Assembly: GCA_903870165.1 (NCBI GenBank)
Contig: CAIQBW010000030.1
Coordinates: 1 to 58,383, forward strand
Length of the DNA stretch: 58,383 nt
Direction of reading: 5' to 3'
Source of the DNA: an uncultured Methylophilaceae bacterium
GTDB lineage: Bacteria > Pseudomonadota > Gammaproteobacteria > Burkholderiales > Methylophilaceae
This document shows, piece after piece, positions 1 to 10,021 of this stretch. The stretch's first letter is position 1. Every line of letters starts with the position of its first letter. The position numbers and the translations under genes are program-made. The notes below the pieces were generated by a model. The model was not told where the DNA came from. It ran no database searches and was given only the letters and a program-made list of their open reading frames with translations.

Positions 1-85
1 GATTACTTAAACTAGTGAAACCCAAATGGATCGTTTCGTAATCTTTAACTATTTGTAGCTTGAATGACTTTGTGTATTTGGACAT
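1..85 (-). CDS. IS3-family transposase OrfA, N-terminal fragment (partial)
   Basis: From ATG at 83-85 on the minus strand 28 codons can be read before the window ends. The peptide begins MSKYTKSFKLQIVKDY and continues to LGFTSLSN. This matches the start of the helix-turn-helix domain of IS3/IS150 OrfA proteins, which bind the terminal repeats; transposition itself needs the OrfAB fusion. The gene is cut by the window edge, so whether it is intact is unknown. The identification rests on the short N-terminus plus the terminal repeat just upstream. Confidence 0.7.
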   Translation of the reverse strand, partial: MSKYTKSFKLQIVKDYETIHLGFTSLSN

Positions 86-140
86 GAAAACTGCACCTTA
101 ATCAGTTGGAGGTTGAGTCCAACTTTTGGGGTGCAGTTCA
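1..140 (-). mobile_element. IS3-family (IS150-like) insertion sequence, left end only, truncated by window edge
   Basis: Read on the minus strand from 140, the sequence starts TGAACTGCACCCCAAAAG followed by TTGGACT. This is the style of terminal inverted repeat found in IS3/IS150-type elements. A transposase orfA starts 55 bp further in. The rest of the element lies outside the window, so the other end and the target duplication cannot be seen. It lies 40 bp beyond the ppiD stop codon. The inner 91-138 segment is also self-complementary (AACTGCACC...GGTGCAGTT), as is common at IS ends. Confidence 0.75.
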
Positions 141-179
141 AATTGACGGCCTTTTTAATTATATTTAACTCACTTCTAA

Positions 180-2081
180 TTACTGAGCTTGTGCACTATC
201 GCTCATCATCAAACGTGAATTCACAAGAATCTTCTTATTCGCCTTTAGTGAAGAAATATAAGCAGATGAGTATTCAGAAGCAATTGCTGTTCTCAATTCC
301 ATCAAGGCTATTTTCTTTGAGTCCTCATCACCAAGTTGATTTTTAACTGCACTCACTTTGATTAACAAGTAACCTTTTTTATTATCTGAAATGCCAGCAT
401 AAGCAGGAAGCTTAGATGTATCAATCTTAAACACATTTGACATCGTCAAATCTGTTAGACCTTGAGCATTCTTGCGGTCTACCGTAACTGGCGCAATCCA
501 ATCAAGACCAGTAGCAGACTTACCCTCTTTCAGCGCAGCAAGGGATGATGCTCCCTTATCAATTGCCAACTTAGCTGCCTTTTCAATCTTCAATAAGTCT
601 TCGATGCCGCCTTTAACTTCATCAAAGCTGCGTGGCGCTGATGGTTTGTAATCAACTACACGTGCTGAAACCAAGGTGTTATTAGACACTTCAACAGCTT
701 CAGTATTACGTTTATCTTTAAGCACTTCATTTGTGAATACCAAAGTCATCAATTTATCACTCTTAAAGAACTTAGCACCGTCCGCATAGCTCAACCATTC
801 CGTTTTCTGAACAGGGATGCCGTAAGCATCAGCTGCTGGTTGTAGGCTAGTTGACTGCTCATAAACCATCGCACTGAAGGACTCAGCTTGCTCGGAGAAT
901 TTAGCCAAAGCTTTTTGATACATTAACTCTGCGCGAATCTGTGGTTTCAACGCCTCAAAACCCTGGCCTTGTCCTACAATTTCAGACAATTTAATAATAT
1001 GGTAACCAAAATCAGATTGCACCAAACCACTTACATCACCTGGTTTCATTGAGAATACTGCGTCTTCAAATGGCTTCACCATTGAACCACGCCCAAAAGT
1101 ACCCAAGTCACCGCCCTTTTCAGCAGACCCTGGATCTTGTGAGTATTTTTTTGCTAGTTCAGCAAACTTTGCTGGATTTTTCTTCACTTCAGCCAATACT
1201 TGTTCAGCCTTTTTCTTAGCTTCCGCTTTTGCTTCTGCTGAAGCTGTTGCTGAAACGCCAATTAGGATATGACTAGCATGTCGTTGTTCATTACCTTGAA
1301 ATTTAGCAGCATTTTCATTGTAGAATTTTTTCGCTTCTTCTTCTGTCGTTTGCATTTTAGGAATAAGCGTATTAGCAGACATCATGACAAACTCTAGCTT
1401 CACTTGCTCGGGCACTTTGAATTTGTCTTTATGTTTATCGTAGTAAGCCTGAACTTCTGATGGATCAACCTTCACTTGCGAAATAAAATCGGCTGTTTTA
1501 ATTTCAGCCACAGAAACTTCACGTTGTTGATGCTCAACATTCAGCATAGCATTTTCAACAGCAGGCGCTGTGAATGCTAAACCTGGCACGCCATCACGGG
1601 CTTGTTGCAATAACAATTCGCCGCGCATTTTATTTTCGAATTGGGATGGTGTCATTTGATTCTGACTCAACAACTTATCATAAACCTCTTGAGAGAATTT
1701 ACCACCTTGCTGAAATTCAGGTAGGCTTGTAATAAATTGCGCCAACTGCTCATTAGTCACTTTGAAATTGCTATGCACCACTTCGGCATTTAATAAGCGT
1801 GTGTTAATCAAACGATCCAATACTGATTGTTTAACTTCTGGCGAATCTAAAGCCCCAACATCTTTAGGATTTTCTTTTTGGAGTCGGTCTCTTAGACTTT
1901 GCATTGCGTTGCGATATTCTTGAACAGAAATAGTTGCGCCATCCACCTTAGCCACTGAAGCGCCCGCGCCAGCATCTTTCAAATAGGCATCAATCCCGAA
2001 TAAAGCAAATGGCACTGTGATGAGAGTCAAAATAAGCTTTGCCATCCAGCCTTTAGAATGTGCGCGAATAACTTCCAACAT
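180..2081 (-). CDS. ppiD: Periplasmic folding chaperone PpiD (SurA_N / parvulin-type PPIase)
   Basis: A 633-aa inner-membrane-anchored periplasmic chaperone that helps newly exported outer-membrane and periplasmic proteins fold. The N-terminus has a short cytoplasmic part (MLEVIRAHSKGWMAK) and one transmembrane helix at about residues 15-35. A SurA_N-type chaperone region covers roughly 35-200. A parvulin (PpiC) rotamase domain covers about 265-366, with recognisable HASHILI, GGDLGTFGRG and FGYHIIKL motifs. A long C-terminal chaperone region follows. Length is normal for PpiD (about 620-640 aa). It is the last gene of the tig-clpP-clpX-lon-hupB-ppiD order seen in many proteobacteria, separated from hupB by two tRNAs and a terminator, so it probably has its own promoter in 2082-2313. 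PpiD-family activity as a true isomerase is often weak; I make no claim on activity here. Confidence 0.95.
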   Translation of the reverse strand: MLEVIRAHSKGWMAKLILTLITVPFALFGIDAYLKDAGAGASVAKVDGATISVQEYRNAMQSLRDRLQKENPKDVGALDSPEVKQSVLDRLINTRLLNAEVVHSNFKVTNEQLAQFITSLPEFQQGGKFSQEVYDKLLSQNQMTPSQFENKMRGELLLQQARDGVPGLAFTAPAVENAMLNVEHQQREVSVAEIKTADFISQVKVDPSEVQAYYDKHKDKFKVPEQVKLEFVMMSANTLIPKMQTTEEEAKKFYNENAAKFQGNEQRHASHILIGVSATASAEAKAEAKKKAEQVLAEVKKNPAKFAELAKKYSQDPGSAEKGGDLGTFGRGSMVKPFEDAVFSMKPGDVSGLVQSDFGYHIIKLSEIVGQGQGFEALKPQIRAELMYQKALAKFSEQAESFSAMVYEQSTSLQPAADAYGIPVQKTEWLSYADGAKFFKSDKLMTLVFTNEVLKDKRNTEAVEVSNNTLVSARVVDYKPSAPRSFDEVKGGIEDLLKIEKAAKLAIDKGASSLAALKEGKSATGLDWIAPVTVDRKNAQGLTDLTMSNVFKIDTSKLPAYAGISDNKKGYLLIKVSAVKNQLGDEDSKKIALMELRTAIASEYSSAYISSLKANKKILVNSRLMMSDSAQAQ

Positions 2082-2313
2082 AACGATTACACCTTCGATT
2101 AATTAAGTAAATGCACTTTTTTATAAGTCATCAAGCACGTCAAAAAGTTCTAAAAAAACTATCTAAACAAGTGTAAAAATGACTAAGCGCTAAATTGTAA
2201 ACAATTCGTAAATATACCATACAAGAGTTAGCCTTGACAGGCTTAAGGGATCGCAAGAAAACTTCTAAAAAAGCATCCGGTTAAGGGGGCTTAGGGAGGT
2301 AGGCTAGAAAAAC

Positions 2314-2341
2314 AAAAAGCCTCGCTTTCGCGAGGCTTTTT
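2314..2341 (-). terminator. Rho-independent terminator after the tRNA-Val/tRNA-Asp unit
   Basis: A perfect hairpin with stem AAAAAGCCTCGC / GCGAGGCTTTTT and a 4-nt loop. On the minus strand it lies about 40 nt after the end of tRNA-Asp and ends in a run of T, so it would terminate the hupB/tRNA transcript before ppiD. The A/T arms make it usable in both directions. Confidence 0.85.
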
Positions 2342-2379
2342 GATGAATCACTATATGCTTTTAAACACTAGGTAATTCG

Positions 2380-2456
2380 TGGCGGAGTGGACGGGACTCG
2401 AACCCGCGACCCCCGGCGTGACAGGCCGGTATTCTAACCAACTGAACTACCACTCC
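2380..2456 (-). tRNA. tRNA-Asp (anticodon GTC)
   Basis: The minus strand folds as a full cloverleaf: acceptor GGAGTGG/CCACTCC, anticodon loop CTGTCAC (GTC), T-arm GGTTCGAGTC, discriminator G. The CCA end is encoded. It lies 53 bp downstream of tRNA-Val in the same orientation. Confidence 0.97.
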
Positions 2457-2509
2457 AAAACTTTGCGCCACATCCTAAAGGACATCACGACTTTTTTTCG
2501 CTGGTTGAA

Positions 2510-2585
2510 TGGTGGGTGATGACGGGGTCGAACCGCCGACATTCGCCTTGTAAGGGCGACGCTCTACCAACTGAGCTAATCACCC
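2510..2585 (-). tRNA. tRNA-Val (anticodon TAC)
   Basis: The minus strand gives acceptor GGGTGAT/ATCACCC, D-arm TAGCTCAGTTGGTAGAGC, anticodon loop CTTACAA (TAC), T-loop GGTTCGACCCC, and an encoded CCA. It begins 22 bp after the hupB stop codon and is likely cotranscribed with it. Confidence 0.97.
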
Positions 2586-2607
2586 ATTCGTTATCCAACG
2601 AAGACGA

Positions 2608-2880
2608 CTAGTTTACAGCATCTTTAAGCGCTTTACCAGCCCTAAATTTAGGAGAATTTGCTGCTTTAATAGAAATTGTTGCACCAGTACGTGGATTACG
2701 GCCGTTACGAGCAGCACGTTTACCTACATAAAATGTACCGAAGCCGATAAGTGTAACTAAATCACCCTTTTTCAATGCGCCAGTCACTGCTGATGTTGTT
2801 GCGTCCAATGCACGACCTGCTGCAGCTTTTGAGATTCCAGCGGCTTTTGCGATTTGGTCGATGAGCTCTGATTTATTCAC
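2608..2880 (-). CDS. hupB: Nucleoid protein HU (HupB-type)
   Basis: A 90-aa DNA-bending histone-like protein, the usual HU length. It opens [21 protein letters not shown], has the dimerisation core [20 protein letters not shown], and the DNA-clasping arm around [14 protein letters not shown]. It binds DNA without sequence specificity and compacts the nucleoid. It sits downstream of lon (111 bp gap), as in E. coli. The upstream gap probably holds its own promoter. HU beta rather than alpha is inferred from gene order. Confidence 0.95.
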   Translation of the reverse strand: MNKSELIDQIAKAAGISKAAAGRALDATTSAVTGALKKGDLVTLIGFGTFYVGKRAARNGRNPRTGATISIKAANSPKFRAGKALKDAVN

Positions 2881-2991
2881 TTGTATCCCCTTTCGATTTT
2901 ATTTATAGAACAGGCTAGATAAAAGCCCTGCTGTCTTGCTTTATATCAATTGTCAAAAGCCTGTGTCAAGCCTTTAACACCAAATATTCAA

Positions 2992-5430
2992 TTAATGTTT
3001 GGTGATGGCAAGAGCTTCAGCTTCTTTAGCTTCCACTACAACCTCCGCAACCACAGGATCAGGTTTTGCCTCTGGCATTCTTTCTAAAGCATACTCCAAC
3101 ACTTCATCTATCCATTTAACTGGGTAAATCTCAAGACAGTTTTTTACGTTCTCCGGAATTTCTGTTAAATCTTTGACGTTTTGATCTGGAATTAAGACTG
3201 TTTTAATCCCTCCTCGGTGTGCTGCAAGTAACTTCTCTTTCAAGCCGCCAATTGGCAAAACTTCGCCGCGCAGAGTGATTTCCCCAGTCATAGCAACGTC
3301 TGCGCGCACAGGAATATTCGTCAACACAGAGACCATGGCAGTAGTAATACCAATACCAGCACTTGGGCCATCTTTAGGTGTAGCGCCTTCAGGGAAGTGA
3401 ATATGAATGTCATTCTTTTCATAAAAGTCTTCAGGAATACCCAAGCGTTTAGCGCGACTACGCACCACACTCATCGCAGCCTGAATAGACTCTTGCATCA
3501 CATCGCCAAGCTTACCAGTGGTAATCATCTTACCCTTACCTGGCATAGCAACGGATTCAATCGTCAGCAAATCGCCACCCACTTGCGTCCAAGCTAAACC
3601 AGTCACCTGACCAACTTGATTTTCTTTTGCGGCCAAGCCGTAATCAAAACGCTGAACACCAAGATATTTTTCAACTGATTCTGGCGTCACAATAATCTGC
3701 TCAACCTTGCCATCTTTAGGCAAAGATAATTTTTTGGTTAAAATATCCTTGACGATCTTACGGCAAATCTTAGAAATTTCCCTGTCTAAACTACGCACGC
3801 CTGCTTCGCGAGTATAAAAACGAATAATTTCTTGAACCGACGCTTCAGTAATTTCAATTTCAGTCGCTTTTAAGCCATGCGCTTTTAATTGCTTTGGCAC
3901 TAAATATCGCATCGCAATATTTAATTTTTCATCTTCCGTGTAACCAGCAAGACGAATAATTTCCATACGATCCATTAATGCTTCTGGAATATTGAGCGAA
4001 TTCGATGTGGCGACGAACATTACGTCAGATAAGTCATACTCGACCTCAACATAATGATCAACAAAAGTATGGTTCTGCTCTGGATCAAGCACTTCCAATA
4101 GGGCTGATGAAGGATCACCCCGCATATCTTGGCCCATCTTGTCTACTTCATCCAACAAGAACAAGGGGTTTTTGACTGAAACTTTTGCCATGCTTTGCAA
4201 AATCTTACCTGGCATAGAACCAATGTAAGTTCGGCGATGACCGCGAATCTCTGACTCATCACGCACACCACCCAAAGCTACGCGCACGAATTTACGGTTA
4301 ATCGCCTTAGCAATACTTTGACCTAGAGAAGTTTTACCTACGCCTGGAGGCCCAACTAAGCAAAGGATTGGCGCTTTGGATTTATCAACGCGCTGCTGCA
4401 CCGCAAGGTACTCAACAATACGTTCTTTCACTTTCTCAAGGCCGTAATGGTCTTCATCCAAGATACGTTGTGCTTCAACCAAATCTTTATGGATTTTGGT
4501 TTTCTTCTTCCAAGGTAGATTAACCAATGTCTCAATGTAATTACGCACAACACTTGCTTCAGCAGACATAGGCGACATCATTCTAAGCTTCTTTATCTCA
4601 GAATTTGCTTTATCCAAAGCCTCCTTCGGCATTTTTGCGGCGTCAATTTTTTTGGCTAATTCGTCGATATCTGCATTTTCGTCCTGCTCACCCAACTCTT
4701 TTTGGATAGCTTTCACTTGCTCATTTAAATAGTATTCGCGCTGACTCTTCTCCATTTGACGCTTAACACGGCCTCGGATACGCTTTTCAACTTGCAAGAT
4801 ATCAATCTCACCTTCCATCAAACCAAGCAAATGCTCTAGGCGTTGTGAAACACTAAACATCTCTAAAATGCTTTGTTTTTCTTCTAATTTTAATGTCAGG
4901 TGCGCTGAAATAGTGTCAGCTAGTCGACTTGCATCTTCAATGGTTGCAAGAGAGGTAAGAATTTCCGGTGGGATTTTTTTGTTGAGTTTAACGTATTGGT
5001 CAAACTGCGTGAAAACAGTGCGCATTAGGGCTTGAATTTCATGATCATTTTCTGAATCATCTACAATCACTTCTGCTTTTGCAGAAAAGCAATCATCCGT
5101 ATCCTGAAACTCAGCCAACTTAGCACGACTAACGCCCTCAACAAGAACTTTCACAGTTCCGTCTGGAAGTTTAAGCATCTGTAAAACCGTTGCTATTGTA
5201 CCAACATCGTATAAATCAGAAGCCTCGGGCTCATCTTTATTGGCTGACTTTTGAGCCACTAAGAATATTTGCTTATTACCCTCAGAGGCTATCTCTAAAG
5301 CTTTCACTGATTTTGCACGACCCACAAAAAGTGGAATAACCAGATGCGGATAAACCACCACATCACGCAATGGTAATAGTGGTAAGAATCCTGTATCTGG
5401 GGTAAAAGATGGCAATGTTTGTTCTGTCAT
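2992..5430 (-). CDS. lon: ATP-dependent protease La (Lon)
   Basis: An 812-aa cytosolic AAA+ serine protease that degrades misfolded and regulatory proteins. It has an N-terminal LON substrate-binding domain (about 15-210), a coiled linker, an AAA+ module with Walker [10 protein letters not shown] and Walker [10 protein letters not shown], and a C-terminal protease domain with the catalytic serine in [12 protein letters not shown] place the start at ATG 5428-5430 (MTEQTLPSF), preceded by an AAAGG-like ribosome site. An in-frame TTG 11 codons upstream (5463) lacks support. The C-terminal tail is long and Ala/Glu/Val-rich. The gene follows clpX in the conserved tig-clpP-clpX-lon order. Confidence 0.96.
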   Translation of the reverse strand: MTEQTLPSFTPDTGFLPLLPLRDVVVYPHLVIPLFVGRAKSVKALEIASEGNKQIFLVAQKSANKDEPEASDLYDVGTIATVLQMLKLPDGTVKVLVEGVSRAKLAEFQDTDDCFSAKAEVIVDDSENDHEIQALMRTVFTQFDQYVKLNKKIPPEILTSLATIEDASRLADTISAHLTLKLEEKQSILEMFSVSQRLEHLLGLMEGEIDILQVEKRIRGRVKRQMEKSQREYYLNEQVKAIQKELGEQDENADIDELAKKIDAAKMPKEALDKANSEIKKLRMMSPMSAEASVVRNYIETLVNLPWKKKTKIHKDLVEAQRILDEDHYGLEKVKERIVEYLAVQQRVDKSKAPILCLVGPPGVGKTSLGQSIAKAINRKFVRVALGGVRDESEIRGHRRTYIGSMPGKILQSMAKVSVKNPLFLLDEVDKMGQDMRGDPSSALLEVLDPEQNHTFVDHYVEVEYDLSDVMFVATSNSLNIPEALMDRMEIIRLAGYTEDEKLNIAMRYLVPKQLKAHGLKATEIEITEASVQEIIRFYTREAGVRSLDREISKICRKIVKDILTKKLSLPKDGKVEQIIVTPESVEKYLGVQRFDYGLAAKENQVGQVTGLAWTQVGGDLLTIESVAMPGKGKMITTGKLGDVMQESIQAAMSVVRSRAKRLGIPEDFYEKNDIHIHFPEGATPKDGPSAGIGITTAMVSVLTNIPVRADVAMTGEITLRGEVLPIGGLKEKLLAAHRGGIKTVLIPDQNVKDLTEIPENVKNCLEIYPVKWIDEVLEYALERMPEAKPDPVVAEVVVEAKEAEALAITKH

Positions 5431-5576
5431 GAGAAAGCCTTTAGCGTTAGCTACGCTCGGCAAGATACCGAACGTCTATGCAATCTAATTGGGGATTAAC
5501 GCTGGCGCTTCAAGTGCCAGCGCGAATTATTTTCTGGTATTTAGCTTACACTTAATTAAATACTAAATGCGTCGAC

Positions 5577-6845
5577 TTAGCTAGCAGATTCGGCTTTAAG
5601 AGGCTCGTCAGAATAGATTAAGATAGGTGGGTTATCACCCTTGATTGTGCCCTCGTCCACCACAACCTTGCTTAAGTTGGGCATAGAAGGCAAATCGAAC
5701 ATAATCTCAAGCAACGCATGTTCCATAATAGATCGAAGACCACGCGCACCAGTTTTACGCTCAAGTGCTTTCTTAGAAATCAAACGCAACGCTTCTTCTC
5801 GGAACTCCAACTCCACACCTTCCATTTTGAAGAGCTTAGCAAATTGTTTAGTTAAGGCATTTTTTGGCTCAACTAAAATCGTCATCAGCGCATTTTCATC
5901 TAAAGACTCCAGCGTTGCAATGGCAGGCAAGCGGCCTACAAACTCGGGAATTAGGCCGAATTTGATTAAATCTTCTGGCTCAACATCACGCAACACTTCA
6001 CCAATAGCACGTGAATCTTCCTTACTCTTCACTTCAGCGCCAAAGCCAATACCACCCTTTTCAGAACGACGACGAATCACCTTATCTAAACCGTCAAATG
6101 CACCACCGCAAATAAACAGAATATTCGTTGTATCAAGTTGCACGAACTCTTGGTTTGGATGCTTACGACCACCTTGAGGAGGCACAGAAGCAACAGTACC
6201 TTCAATTAGCTTAAGTAAAGCTTGCTGAACGCCTTCACCTGATACGTCACGAGTAATAGATGGGTTGTCTGACTTACGTGAAATCTTGTCGATCTCATCG
6301 ATATAAACAATACCGCGCTGTGCTTTCTCAATATCGTAATCACATTTTTGCAATAGCTTTTGCATGATGTTTTCAACATCTTCTCCCACATAACCTGCTT
6401 CGGTCAATGTGGTTGCGTCAGCCATCACAAATGGAACATCCAATAAGCGCGCCAGTGTTTGAGCAAGTAAAGTTTTGCCTGAGCCCGTTGGGCCAATCAC
6501 TAAAATATTACTTTTAGCGATTTCAACATCGTCTTTTGCTGTTGGTTGGTCTAGTCGTTTATAGTGGTTATAAACAGCGACAGCTAAGCTTTTCTTTGCT
6601 TGTACTTGACCGATAACATATTGATCAAGAATTGCGCAGATTTCTTTAGGGGTTGGAAGCTTTTTGTCGCCAACTTTTTCGCCATCTACCGTTTGGATTT
6701 CTTCACGGATAATATCGTTGCATAGGTCTACACACTCATCGCAAATGAATACAGATGGGCCAGCAATCAGTTTTTTAACTTCATGCTGACTTTTACCGCA
6801 AAACGAACAATAAAGTAGTTTTTCGTCTGATGCGTTTGTCGTCAT
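5577..6845 (-). CDS. clpX: ClpX unfoldase, ATPase subunit of ClpXP
   Basis: A 422-aa AAA+ unfoldase that recognises substrates and feeds them to ClpP. The N-terminal zinc-binding domain has C13-x2-C16 and C35-x2-C38. Walker A is GPTGSGKT; Walker B and sensor regions follow ([10 protein letters not shown]). The ClpP-docking IGF loop is present as GGIGFGAEV. The gene starts 51 bp after clpP ends and is in the same orientation, so the two subunits are probably cotranscribed. Length is normal. Confidence 0.97.
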   Translation of the reverse strand: MTTNASDEKLLYCSFCGKSQHEVKKLIAGPSVFICDECVDLCNDIIREEIQTVDGEKVGDKKLPTPKEICAILDQYVIGQVQAKKSLAVAVYNHYKRLDQPTAKDDVEIAKSNILVIGPTGSGKTLLAQTLARLLDVPFVMADATTLTEAGYVGEDVENIMQKLLQKCDYDIEKAQRGIVYIDEIDKISRKSDNPSITRDVSGEGVQQALLKLIEGTVASVPPQGGRKHPNQEFVQLDTTNILFICGGAFDGLDKVIRRRSEKGGIGFGAEVKSKEDSRAIGEVLRDVEPEDLIKFGLIPEFVGRLPAIATLESLDENALMTILVEPKNALTKQFAKLFKMEGVELEFREEALRLISKKALERKTGARGLRSIMEHALLEIMFDLPSMPNLSKVVVDEGTIKGDNPPILIYSDEPLKAESAS

Positions 6846-6895
6846 TAATTATTCCTAAACATTCCGATATTAGTTTGAAGCACTGCTAACAACAC

Positions 6896-7540
6896 TTAAG
6901 CAGTTTCTGGTCTATTCTCAATCACTCTATCAATCAAGCCGTAAGCCACTGATTGTTCTGCGCTCATAAAGTTATCACGTTCTGTATCACGGTCAATTTC
7001 ATCGGCTGTTCGGCCAGTGTGATGCGCCAAGATTTCATTGAGTTTGCCACGCAAATATAAAATCTCTTTCGCATGAATCTCAATATCCGTAGATTGGCCT
7101 TGGAAGCCGCCAGAAGGTTGATGAATCATAATGCGAGAGTTAGGCAAACTAAAACGCTTGTCTTTAGCGCCAGCGGCCAACAAGAAAGCACCCATGCTTG
7201 CCGCTTGACCAATACACAAGGTGCTAACATCAGGCTTAATGAATTGCATAGTGTCGTAAATTGACATACCGGCAGTCACCGATCCACCAGGCGAGTTTAT
7301 ATACAGCGAGATATCTTTATCTGGATTTTCTGCTTCCAAGAACAACAATTGCGCCACAACAAGATTGGCTGACATGTCATTCACAGGACCAACCAAGAAA
7401 ATCACACGCTCTTTAAGTAAACGCGAGTAAATATCATAAGATCTCTCACCACGGCCACTTTGCTCTACGACCATAGGGATATAACCAAGACTTTGCGTTT
7501 CCATCATCTCTTTCATCTCGTGGCGACCTGGTGTGTGCAT
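6896..7540 (-). CDS. clpP: ClpP, proteolytic subunit of ClpXP
   Basis: A 214-aa serine peptidase forming the double-ring chamber of ClpXP. The catalytic triad is visible: S115 in [12 protein letters not shown]140 in [10 protein letters not shown], and D189 in TERDNF, with the same spacing as E. coli ClpP. The start ATG overlaps the tig stop codon (TAATG), so translation is coupled to trigger factor. An internal ATG (MKEMMETQS) is possible but the overlap favours the first one. A short N-terminal propeptide is expected to be removed. Confidence 0.96.
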   Translation of the reverse strand: MHTPGRHEMKEMMETQSLGYIPMVVEQSGRGERSYDIYSRLLKERVIFLVGPVNDMSANLVVAQLLFLEAENPDKDISLYINSPGGSVTAGMSIYDTMQFIKPDVSTLCIGQAASMGAFLLAAGAKDKRFSLPNSRIMIHQPSGGFQGQSTDIEIHAKEILYLRGKLNEILAHHTGRTADEIDRDTERDNFMSAEQSVAYGLIDRVIENRPETA

Positions 7541-8844
7541 TAAGAGTTACCCATTAAATCATCAAATTTAACTTTTTTGTCTGTGACTTTCGCAGCTGCT
7601 AATACCCAGTTTACAACATTTTCTTCTGTTGCTAATGCTGCTGGCTCATCCAGACGTTTTACGTCATCGTAGTACCAGCGCACAACATCCTCTGGACGCT
7701 CAAAACTAACTGAGAATTGGTCAACCATCGCACGAACTTGGTCAGCATTCGCTTGCAATGAATGCTCATTCACCAAATGCATCAATACCAAACGCAATGT
7801 AGCACCTCGCTTAGCTTGCTCTTCAAACATTGAAGGCTCAAGCGTAACATTTGCTAAATCAACACCTCGTTGTTGCAGGTTGTGTCGAGACATTTGCATC
7901 AAACGATCGATTTCCATACCGAGTAGCGCGTTAGGCAAGTCAAATTTAGCATTTGAAACCAAAGCATCAAACACTTGCTCTTTTACATTTTGACGAACTC
8001 GCTTGGTTACTTCTTGTGACAAGCTTTCTTTGATTTCAGCTTTCATTTTCTCAACATTGCCGTCATCGACACCCAATGTTTTTGCGAATTCAGCATCGAT
8101 TTCTGGCAATTTTACTTGTGCTACTTCAACGAAGTTAACCTTGTATGAAACTGTTTTTCCAGCTAGTTGCTCTGGTTGATGATCCGCAGGATAAGTAATG
8201 TCAAATGTTGCTTCGCCACCAGCTTTTGCGCCTACTAAGTTGTCATCAAACTGAGGAACACGACCGCCTTCACCAATCACCAAATCAATTGTTTGAGCGC
8301 CTGTACTCTCAACTTCGTTGCCGTCAATCGACGCGCTAAGACCTAATTTAACCTTGTCGCCTTTTTTTGCGGCACGTTTTACTGGTTCAAATGTTGCGCG
8401 TTGTTTAACAAGCACATCTAATGTTCTTTTTACATCAGCTTCAGCCACTTCAAGTGATGGTCGCTCAATTTTAACTTTGCTCAAATCACCAATTTCAACT
8501 TCTGGGAATACTTCAAAAGTTGCAACGTATTGAAATTCTTTATCAGCCTCAGCAAAAGGTTTGTGCTCTATGCTTGGATAGCCAGCAACACGCAATTTAT
8601 TTGATTCCACACCTTCAGAGAATGAGCGCTCAACCGCATTAGTCAACGCTTCATCACGGGCTTGTGCGCCATATTGTTGTTGAACCAATTTTGCTGGCAC
8701 TTTACCTGGGCGAAAGCCTGGCAATTTTGCTGTGCGCATCAATTGACTGATACGTTGATTGATTTCATCTTCAATTGGTTTCATCGGCACGGTTACCGTC
8801 ATACGGCGTTCTAGTTTGCTGATGATTTCAACGGTTGCTGACAT
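7540..8844 (-). CDS. tig: Trigger factor, ribosome-associated chaperone/PPIase
   Basis: A 434-aa chaperone that docks at the ribosome exit tunnel and shields nascent chains. The ribosome-binding tail carries the signature GFRPGKVP (about residues 44-51). The FKBP-type PPIase domain lies about 160-245 ([15 protein letters not shown] ... [13 protein letters not shown]), followed by the helical C-terminal chaperone domain. Length is standard. It heads the tig-clpP-clpX block; the roughly 240-bp gap to the divergent tpx should contain promoters for both. Confidence 0.96.
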   Translation of the reverse strand: MSATVEIISKLERRMTVTVPMKPIEDEINQRISQLMRTAKLPGFRPGKVPAKLVQQQYGAQARDEALTNAVERSFSEGVESNKLRVAGYPSIEHKPFAEADKEFQYVATFEVFPEVEIGDLSKVKIERPSLEVAEADVKRTLDVLVKQRATFEPVKRAAKKGDKVKLGLSASIDGNEVESTGAQTIDLVIGEGGRVPQFDDNLVGAKAGGEATFDITYPADHQPEQLAGKTVSYKVNFVEVAQVKLPEIDAEFAKTLGVDDGNVEKMKAEIKESLSQEVTKRVRQNVKEQVFDALVSNAKFDLPNALLGMEIDRLMQMSRHNLQQRGVDLANVTLEPSMFEEQAKRGATLRLVLMHLVNEHSLQANADQVRAMVDQFSVSFERPEDVVRWYYDDVKRLDEPAALATEENVVNWVLAAAKVTDKKVKFDDLMGNS

Positions 8845-9083
8845 GTGCTGTGTTCCTTAATTCAAGAAGTGAGTAGTAAATACGAGTCCAAACTGTTTAA
8901 TCGCCCAAAATTGCGAAAAACTTTGAATTCGCTTAATTATTAAAGCGTACGATTATATCACAGGAGATTTTTTTGATAATCGGCTTTATTAAGAGCAATA
9001 TTGCCATCGCAAAAGATACACAAATACCAATAATGTACTAAAATACTCAGGTAAACATATCAATCACTAACAAGGATTATCAA

Positions 9084-9587
9084 ATGGCAAATACAGTCAC
9101 CTTAAAAGGCAATCCGATTTCAATCGGCGGCAATATTCCAACCAATGGCCAAACAGCTCGAGGCTTTGAATTAGCGAATGCTAAACGCGAAACTGTAACT
9201 TTGGACACTTATGCTGGGAAACGTAAAATTTTGAATATTTTCCCAAGTATTGATACCCCAACTTGTGCAACTTCAGTGCGTGAATTTAATAAAAAAGCGG
9301 CCTCATTAAACAATACGGTCGTGCTTTGTATTTCAGCTGATTTACCTTTCGCACAAAGCCGCTTCTGTGGTGCAGAAGGCATTGAAAATGTAGTGACCTT
9401 ATCTAGCTTCCGTAATAATGCACAATTTGCAGATAACTACGGCGTAGCGATTCTAGATAGCAGCTTAGCTGGTTTAACTGCAAGAGCTGTGATTGTGTTA
9501 GATGAAGCCAACAAGGTATTACATAGCGAGCTAGTTTCAGAAATTGCTAATGAACCTAACTATGATGCTGCCTTAGCAGTACTTTAA
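9084..9587 (+). CDS. tpx: Thiol peroxidase Tpx (atypical 2-Cys peroxiredoxin)
   Basis: A 167-aa thioredoxin-dependent peroxidase for H2O2 and organic hydroperoxides. The peroxidatic cysteine is C61 in the [13 protein letters not shown] motif and the resolving cysteine is C95 in [12 protein letters not shown]; this spacing is characteristic of Tpx. The AAGGATT ribosome site lies 8 nt before ATG. It is a single gene, divergent from tig and ended by the strong hairpin at 9601-9636. Confidence 0.96.
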   Translation: MANTVTLKGNPISIGGNIPTNGQTARGFELANAKRETVTLDTYAGKRKILNIFPSIDTPTCATSVREFNKKAASLNNTVVLCISADLPFAQSRFCGAEGIENVVTLSSFRNNAQFADNYGVAILDSSLAGLTARAVIVLDEANKVLHSELVSEIANEPNYDAALAVL

Positions 9588-9600
9588 GCGTTAACGTCAT

Positions 9601-9636
9601 AAATGATCAAGCCCGCTATTGCGGGCTTGATCATTT
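9601..9636. terminator. Bidirectional terminator between tpx and the MazG-like gene
   Basis: A perfect 16-bp inverted repeat (AAATGATCAAGCCCGC / GCGGGCTTGATCATTT) with a TATT loop, located between two convergent genes (tpx on plus, 9653-10021 on minus). The AT-rich arms give terminator character in both directions, although the T-tracts are short. Confidence 0.85.
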
Positions 9637-9652
9637 ACAGTAACAGCAATAA

Positions 9653-10021
9653 TTATTTCTCACTCATTTCTTGATAAACCATATATTTAGCGTTGCTGCC
9701 TTTGGCTTTATCCACTGGATATTTAAGCCCATTCAAGACTACTTTATCGTTGGCTGCTTGAATCAAATCAATACCCGTTACTTCCGCCAGCCTCAACAAA
9801 TAAACAAATGTATCTGCAAGCTCATGTGCGACTTCTTGTCGTTTTTCGGCACTTAAATCATAGCTTTCTTGGATGGTGTCCCACTGAAAATGCTCAACCA
9901 ACTCAGCCGCTTCAACAATCATTGCCATAGCAAGATTCTTCGGCGAATGAAACTGTGCCCAATCACGCTCATTAACAAAAGTATCAATTTTCTGACGTAA
10001 TTCAACCAAGCTATCCGCCAT
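9653..10021 (-). CDS. MazG-like nucleotide pyrophosphohydrolase (dCTPase/RS21-C6 type)
   Basis: A 122-aa all-alpha NTP pyrophosphatase. The metal-binding EAAELVEHFQW and EVAHELADTFVYLLRLAE motifs match the MazG/RS21-C6 family, which hydrolyses (d)NTPs, often dCTP or modified forms, to monophosphates as nucleotide-pool sanitation. Length fits the single-domain RS21-C6/dCTPase type rather than full MazG. Its ATG overlaps the stop codon of the upstream methyltransferase (TAATG), so the two are translationally coupled. The substrate is not determined by sequence. Confidence 0.88.
   Translation of the reverse strand: MADSLVELRQKIDTFVNERDWAQFHSPKNLAMAMIVEAAELVEHFQWDTIQESYDLSAEKRQEVAHELADTFVYLLRLAEVTGIDLIQAANDKVVLNGLKYPVDKAKGSNAKYMVYQEMSEK

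Noticed and set aside
5430-5463. Extended N-terminus of Lon from TTG
   Set aside because: No ribosome site; the ATG at 5430 has one and gives the family-typical start.
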